A stretch of DNA of 64,000 nt from Paragonimus skrjabini miyazakii (Eukaryota; Platyhelminthes; Trematoda; Plagiorchiida; Troglotrematidae): NCBI GenBank assembly GCA_014338405.1, contig JTDE01001094.1, positions 113,275-177,274 on the forward strand, written 5' to 3'. Both the position numbers and the translations under genes were made by a program. This document shows, one piece after another, positions 60,130 to 64,000 of the stretch. The notes under the pieces are model-generated. The model did not search any database and was not told the DNA's origin. It saw nothing but the letters and a program-made list of their open reading frames with translations. Every line of letters begins with the position of its first letter. Within the stretch, counting starts at the first letter, position 1.

Positions 60130-61023
60130 TTGTTGCGGGGCTATAATGACAAATATCGACTTGAATCGCCTTGTCCTCCCGGCGTTTCTCGTTTGATGCA
60201 CTTCGTCCGCGCCAGAAACCTCCCCTTTTCTGTGGAAGAAGTTCGAAGCGTCGTTGCTAAATGTTCAGTATCCTGTGAAATCAAACCTCGTTTCTCCTCC
60301 AAAGCTCGAGGTGAGCTCATTAAAGCCACACAAACATTCGAAAGACTGTCGATTGATGTTAAGGGCCCCCTTCCATCAGTAACTCGCAATCGTTATTTAT
60401 TAACAAGTGTTGATGAATATTCTCGATTTCCTTTTGCCTTTGCATGTCCTGATCGGACTAGCGAGACCGTTATTAAATATCTTTGTCAATTGTTCTCGTT
60501 GTTTGGTACTCTGGCGTACATTCATTCTGATCGTGGATCGTCATTCATGTCGTCAAATGCTCAACAGTTTCTTTACGGAAGAGGATTCGCGACAAGTAGA
60601 ACGACACTATACAACCCCCAGGGTAACGGGCAAGTAGAGCGTTTGAATGAAACGCTTTGGAAAACTGTGTTGCTCGCCCTGAAATCTCGTAACTTGGCAA
60701 TCAATCAATGGGAATCGGTTCTTCTTGATGCTTTGCACTCCGTCAGATCACTCTTGTGTATCGTAACTAATACCACACCACAGGAAAGATTACTCCGAAG
60801 GTCGACCTCCGGAAAAACCCTCCCGATGTGGCTCACTAAACCTGGACCGGTGTTATTTAAGAAGAATGTCAGACAGTCTAATTATGATCTACTCGTCGAA
60901 GAAGTTGAACTACTTCAGTGCAATTCACAGTACGCGTACATCCGATTTCCTAATGGCAGAGAGGAAACTGTTTATGTTCAACAACTGGCCCCCAAAGAAG
61001 TCATGTCTGAGACACCCTTGTGA
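60130..61023 (+). CDS. Integrase of the CsRn1-like element, open frame
   Basis: An uninterrupted frame of 297 codons. The catalytic D,D35E triad is complete: Asp76 (SIDVKGPL), Asp134 (IHSDRGSSF) and Glu170 (GQVERLNET), with 35 residues between the last two. The zinc-binding N-domain looks damaged: the first His position is Pro (PPGVSRLMHF), and the Cys pair is C45-x3-C49 instead of C-x2-C. C-terminal LPMWLTKPGPVLFKKNVRQS is the basic tail. Alone among this element's genes it has no stop or frameshift within its recognisable span, though its natural upstream fusion to RNase H is broken. Confidence 0.85.
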   Translation: MLRGYNDKYRLESPCPPGVSRLMHFVRARNLPFSVEEVRSVVAKCSVSCEIKPRFSSKARGELIKATQTFERLSIDVKGPLPSVTRNRYLLTSVDEYSRFPFAFACPDRTSETVIKYLCQLFSLFGTLAYIHSDRGSSFMSSNAQQFLYGRGFATSRTTLYNPQGNGQVERLNETLWKTVLLALKSRNLAINQWESVLLDALHSVRSLLCIVTNTTPQERLLRRSTSGKTLPMWLTKPGPVLFKKNVRQSNYDLLVEEVELLQCNSQYAYIRFPNGREETVYVQQLAPKEVMSETPL

Positions 61024-61343
61024 GGAGTATCGACACCTTCGATCGAAGAGACTTCCATCTGTACCCTCTGATTGCGACCCTAACACAGAGCAGCATAACA
61101 GTATTCCCTCAGCTTACATACACAACACTGAAGCATATGATCCCCCCGATAACGATCAATCACGTAATCTTGAAACGTTAACCAATCAACAACAGTGTGT
61201 TCGTCCATGCTGTCTGAGAAACAGAGACGCATAAACCTATTACATATTGACGCCTACTACCAAATATTGTTTCACCGATCATTGTACACATTTCCAGTCA
61301 TTCCCTGTAACCTATCATTTGTTGTCTACTTACATTTCTTGGT

Positions 61344-61352
61344 GGGGGAGAA
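61344..61352 (+). promoter_or_regulatory. Polypurine tract
   Basis: GGGGGAGAA directly before the 3' LTR, the expected primer site for plus-strand DNA synthesis. Confidence 0.75.
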
Positions 61353-61530
61353 TGTTATAATATTTTGTGTTATTTGTTTCATCCTTCAGTTGGTAATTGA
61401 TTTACGTTTTCCATTTCAGCTGTCATGCGCCAATTGTTAGACGAATAAAGCCTATCATACGGGCCTCTTACTCTTATGTTTCTGACTCAAGATTGTTCGT
61501 TTGTGCCATCGAATCTGATTGTTTGCAACA
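61353..61530 (+). repeat. 3' LTR (178 bp)
   Basis: Same ends and length as the 5' LTR, with 11 substitutions. The block complementary to the candidate primer site (TTGTTAGACGAATAAA, 61434-61449) is unchanged. Confidence 0.93.
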
Positions 61531-61535
61531 GGGGT
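61531..61535. repeat. Target-site duplication, right (GGGGT)
   Basis: Identical to 57476-57480, confirming that 57481-61530 is one insertion and not two unrelated LTRs. Confidence 0.9.
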
Positions 61536-62585
61536 TTCCCTCCAGGAGATAACAAAGACCAAATACGCCTCAAGTTGTGGACCACTCGAGCAATATAGGC
61601 TCCACACAAAGCAGTGAACACGGGAAACAGTAATAATTTACCACGAAAAAGTCTAATAAGCAATGATTAATCACTCTTATATTCAGTATTTTGACCGAGG
61701 CAATAGTCATTAGCTGGTACACAGGGCTGACATTGTTCCCGTTAAGAAGTACCACGGGGCCACTGTCTACATGTCCTCCTTAGAGTGGGCGGATATATAT
61801 ATACTCCCGCATTAGATAGAACATTTCCGAGTCTTTCGTCGTATTACCGTTACTCTCTGATACGCCAGATGACAGCACAACAGAGGAATGTAACCGTAGT
61901 AGTCGCGTGCGATTTGGGCACGGAATAACCGCTAGTTCCGTCATTACGTCATCACTATCATAATCGACAGCAATACACCAGTGGTTCTCACTGATGCTCA
62001 ACTACCATACAACCAAGAAGAAAAGGGTAAGCCCTGGTCAAGAAGGGAAGAAAACCTAACTACTAGAAAAAACTGTTTGAATTAAAAGATTCGGCATCAA
62101 GGTGCCTACATCCTGCAAGCAAACAACCGACGTACATGCGAAAGCAAGGCGTCATAACTACAACTTCGGATACACGAATTCCATCAATTTACCGAATAAA
62201 AGATGGAATTGCTGTCATCTTCCATTCTATAAGTTTTTAAAGAAATCAGTTGATGAAGTTCACCTTCATTTTAGATAGGAAATAAAATGTACTTTGTTGA
62301 GCGTGTAGGCGTGATCTTTACGGTAGTTAATTCAAATTCCAAAACAACGCATTAAGATTTTTGCAGCCTGGTTAGTTTGCTTTGCAGATGACAGAGCATC
62401 AGAAGCGGCTGATGACCGTCACTTGTTGTCAACAGTTGTTAAAGGTACGAGGTTCAAGTCGCTAGAACTCAACCCTGATTCAATCTAAGGGAGACAGAAT
62501 TGTAGCAAAAGATAGCAGAAACCCTGTTATTTGGTAAATGGAAGGTCTTTACATTCTCCCAAACGTACAGTCACGAAAACATTGA
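61536..62585. other. No gene recognised
   Basis: Flank between the LTR element and the next RTE-like element. A B-box-like GGTTCAAGTC at 62451 is noted, but without a convincing A box it is not called. Confidence 0.45.
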
Positions 62586-62589
62586 CCAT

Positions 62590-64000
62590 TCTACGTGTAC
62601 CGTCACTATCTCCCGACCTATACTGCTATCTTGGCGAGGTGGTCGGGCTTGTGTACTGTTTTGATTCGGCGGACTATGCTGACTAGGACTCCGGTCCTTC
62701 CAGGTGCAACCTTGTCAGACGGGCCAAAGGGGAGCAGTCAGATGAAAAGCAGTTACACTCATAGGATTGTATGTCGCACTACTGACCGCGCTGGAGTGCT
62801 TAGGTAGTGAGGCACGATCCTATGGGCATACAGCAAAACTATTTTCATAGTTGCGGCACTGCTGTCTTCCGTATCAGGAAGAAGGGGGTTAGAAAAGATA
62901 CCCTCACACAAAGAGCACTCCGATCGCCCAACGATTGACCGTGACCGCCGGCGTATTATCCAATACGGTCGAAAAACATTTGTCACCTCTCAAAAGCTTG
63001 ATGTAGCTTCGAGTATATCCACTGCGCGCAGCAGTGCTCAGAACAAGACATCAATGTCTTATTCACTGCGCCCTCGGACTAGGCAAGCCCTCACTGACAA
63101 GTGAGTCAGAATCTTGAGACAATGGCTCCGGGTGGGGTCCCCCAAGAAAAGCCTATATCCTGTTGTCTCGCAGGTCAGACTTTAGAGTCAGGAACTCGGG
63201 GTGGGGCCCCTCAAGTCAACCCCCTTCCGCGGCATAAACGACCGGGAAGTATCAGAAGTTATCGTTCTCTCGACAGTGACATTATTAACCGACCTCGACT
63301 TTCTCCTACTGTTTTACCCGCTACTCATTCTGCCTTCCATATGCCTTCGGGCGATAATTGTTTTCTGAGGCCAAGACAACTGGTAAACATTGGCGCCTTC
63401 AATGTCCGAACTCTTCGACAAGTCGGTCAGCAAGCTGCTCTGGCAGGTACTCTCTCAAGTCTGGAGCTTGATGTGCGCTGTGTGTCGGAGACGCGAGTCT
63501 ACGATTCTAGCACGGTTATCCATTTGAGCTCACCTCTAGATAACTGTCGATCCAAGGGCTTCTATCTCAGGGTTTCTGGTGACGCTGAAGCTGAATCTCG
63601 CGGTCAAGCTGGTGTGGGAATCGCAGTGAGTTCCAGAGCGGAGCAATGCTTGCTCGATTGGATCCCAGTGAATAGTCGCTTGTGCGCTGTCAGACTCAAT
63701 ACATCGGTAAAAGTCTGTCGACGCAAATCAGAAAGTCGTTGTGTATTCATTATATCGGCGTACGCTCCGACGGACAGCTGTTCGGATGCTACCAAGGATG
63801 CGTTCGGTGACGCCCTCGTTGACCTTCTGAGGCAAACTAAACACTCAGACATCATCATACTAGCGGGCGATTTTAATGCTCAGCTTGGTTGTCTTTCTTC
63901 GGATGAGAAGCGATTAGCAGGTATGTTTGATGTCCGGGCACAACGCAATGATAAGGGCGAAAGACTGCTGCAGCTGTGTGCATCCCACGGTCTGTATATT
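62590..64000 (+). mobile_element. RTE-like non-LTR retrotransposon, 5' part (runs off the window)
   Basis: About 530 bp of GC-richer, stop-containing sequence precedes an open endonuclease frame. The layout (long 5' leader, then a short N-terminal region and endonuclease) fits fluke RTE-like elements and parallels the degenerate copy at 44770. The 5' limit is approximate; RT and tail lie beyond the window. Confidence 0.75.
63122..64000 (+). CDS. RTE-like endonuclease/reverse transcriptase polyprotein, N-terminal 293 codons
   Basis: An open frame from ATG 63122 to the window end without a stop; an in-frame TGA lies 24 nt upstream of the ATG. About 85 residues of basic, Pro/Arg/Ser-rich leader precede an apurinic/apyrimidinic-like endonuclease that nicks target DNA. 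Its motifs are Asn94 (GAFNVRT), Glu123 (CVSETRV), AYAPTD at 213-218, and Asp250/Asn252 (IILAGDFNAQLG), the key catalytic positions of the domain up to this point. The frame ends in RLLQLCASHGLYI, still short of the IDH block. It is the only RTE-like frame in the window without lesions, suggesting a young copy. Confidence 0.85.
   Translation, partial: MAPGGVPQEKPISCCLAGQTLESGTRGGAPQVNPLPRHKRPGSIRSYRSLDSDIINRPRLSPTVLPATHSAFHMPSGDNCFLRPRQLVNIGAFNVRTLRQVGQQAALAGTLSSLELDVRCVSETRVYDSSTVIHLSSPLDNCRSKGFYLRVSGDAEAESRGQAGVGIAVSSRAEQCLLDWIPVNSRLCAVRLNTSVKVCRRKSESRCVFIISAYAPTDSCSDATKDAFGDALVDLLRQTKHSDIIILAGDFNAQLGCLSSDEKRLAGMFDVRAQRNDKGERLLQLCASHGLYI

Larger units (their letters stand above)
57481..61530 (+). 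mobile_element. Complete-structure CsRn1-like Ty3 LTR retrotransposon, coding-defective
   Basis: A 4050-bp element with two equal 178-bp LTRs, target duplication GGGGT on both sides, a candidate primer site directly inside the 5' LTR, a purine tract before the 3' LTR, and gag, protease, RT, RNase H and integrase in Ty3 order. The gag and pol pattern resembles the CsRn1/PwRn1 lineage of flukes, although the element is shorter than the roughly 5 kb of CsRn1. The LTRs differ at 11 of 178 positions (about 6 percent), so it inserted some time ago. Stops, frameshifts and active-site changes make this copy non-autonomous. Confidence 0.93.

Noticed and set aside
62369..62460. B-box-like GGTTCAAGTC with a possible A box TGGTTAGTTTG, considered as a SINE or tRNA
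   Set aside because: The A box is weak, the spacing is long, and the shared SINE tail motif is absent.

Overview
The window reads as a stretch of a flatworm nuclear genome, most likely a digenean fluke. This is inferred from the content: AT-rich sequence, small exons with GT-AG introns of up to several kb, and a typical flatworm retroelement load (a CsRn1-like Ty3 element, RTE-like and CR1-like non-LTR elements, a second Ty3/gypsy lineage, and SMalpha-like SINEs carrying hammerhead ribozymes). There is no bacterial gene structure, operon or CRISPR array.

Left edge (1-956): two + strand exons of a cationic amino acid transporter (SLC7A1-3 type), whose other exons lie outside the window or were not found. 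956-23900 is mostly intergenic or intronic. It holds a tRNA-derived SINE (4.6 kb), a 362-bp tandem duplication (9.4-10.1 kb), a degenerate CR1-like non-LTR element on the - strand (10.7-13.3 kb), and a few exon-like open segments that I could not assign. 23944-26742 is a decayed Ty3/gypsy pol on the + strand.

Centre (27-44 kb, - strand): a ten-exon gene for a mitochondrial acyl-CoA dehydrogenase of the ACAD9/VLCAD group. All nine introns have compatible splice phases. Its catalytic-base position is Gly instead of Glu, so it may be a non-enzymatic, complex-I-assembly type of ACAD9. Its introns carry an RTE 3' fragment, a long AT-centred foldback repeat, a head-to-head pair of hammerhead ribozyme cores, a second copy of the gypsy 3' tail, and a SINE.

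Right part (44-64 kb): a degenerate RTE-like element ending in a TA microsatellite (44.8-48.0 kb); further SINE heads; the last exon of an unrecognised - strand gene (52.7 kb); an LTR-like segment (53.2-53.5 kb); and a structurally complete LTR retrotransposon (57481-61530) with 178-bp LTRs and a perfect 5-bp target duplication. Instead of an adjacent tRNA primer site, that element has a 16-nt segment exactly complementary to its own LTR, which suggests self-primed reverse transcription. The window ends inside an RTE-like element whose endonuclease frame is fully open for 293 codons.

The strongest findings are the candidate self-priming site, the inverted hammerhead pair, the ACAD9-like protein lacking its catalytic glutamate, and a small SINE family defined by a shared tail motif.
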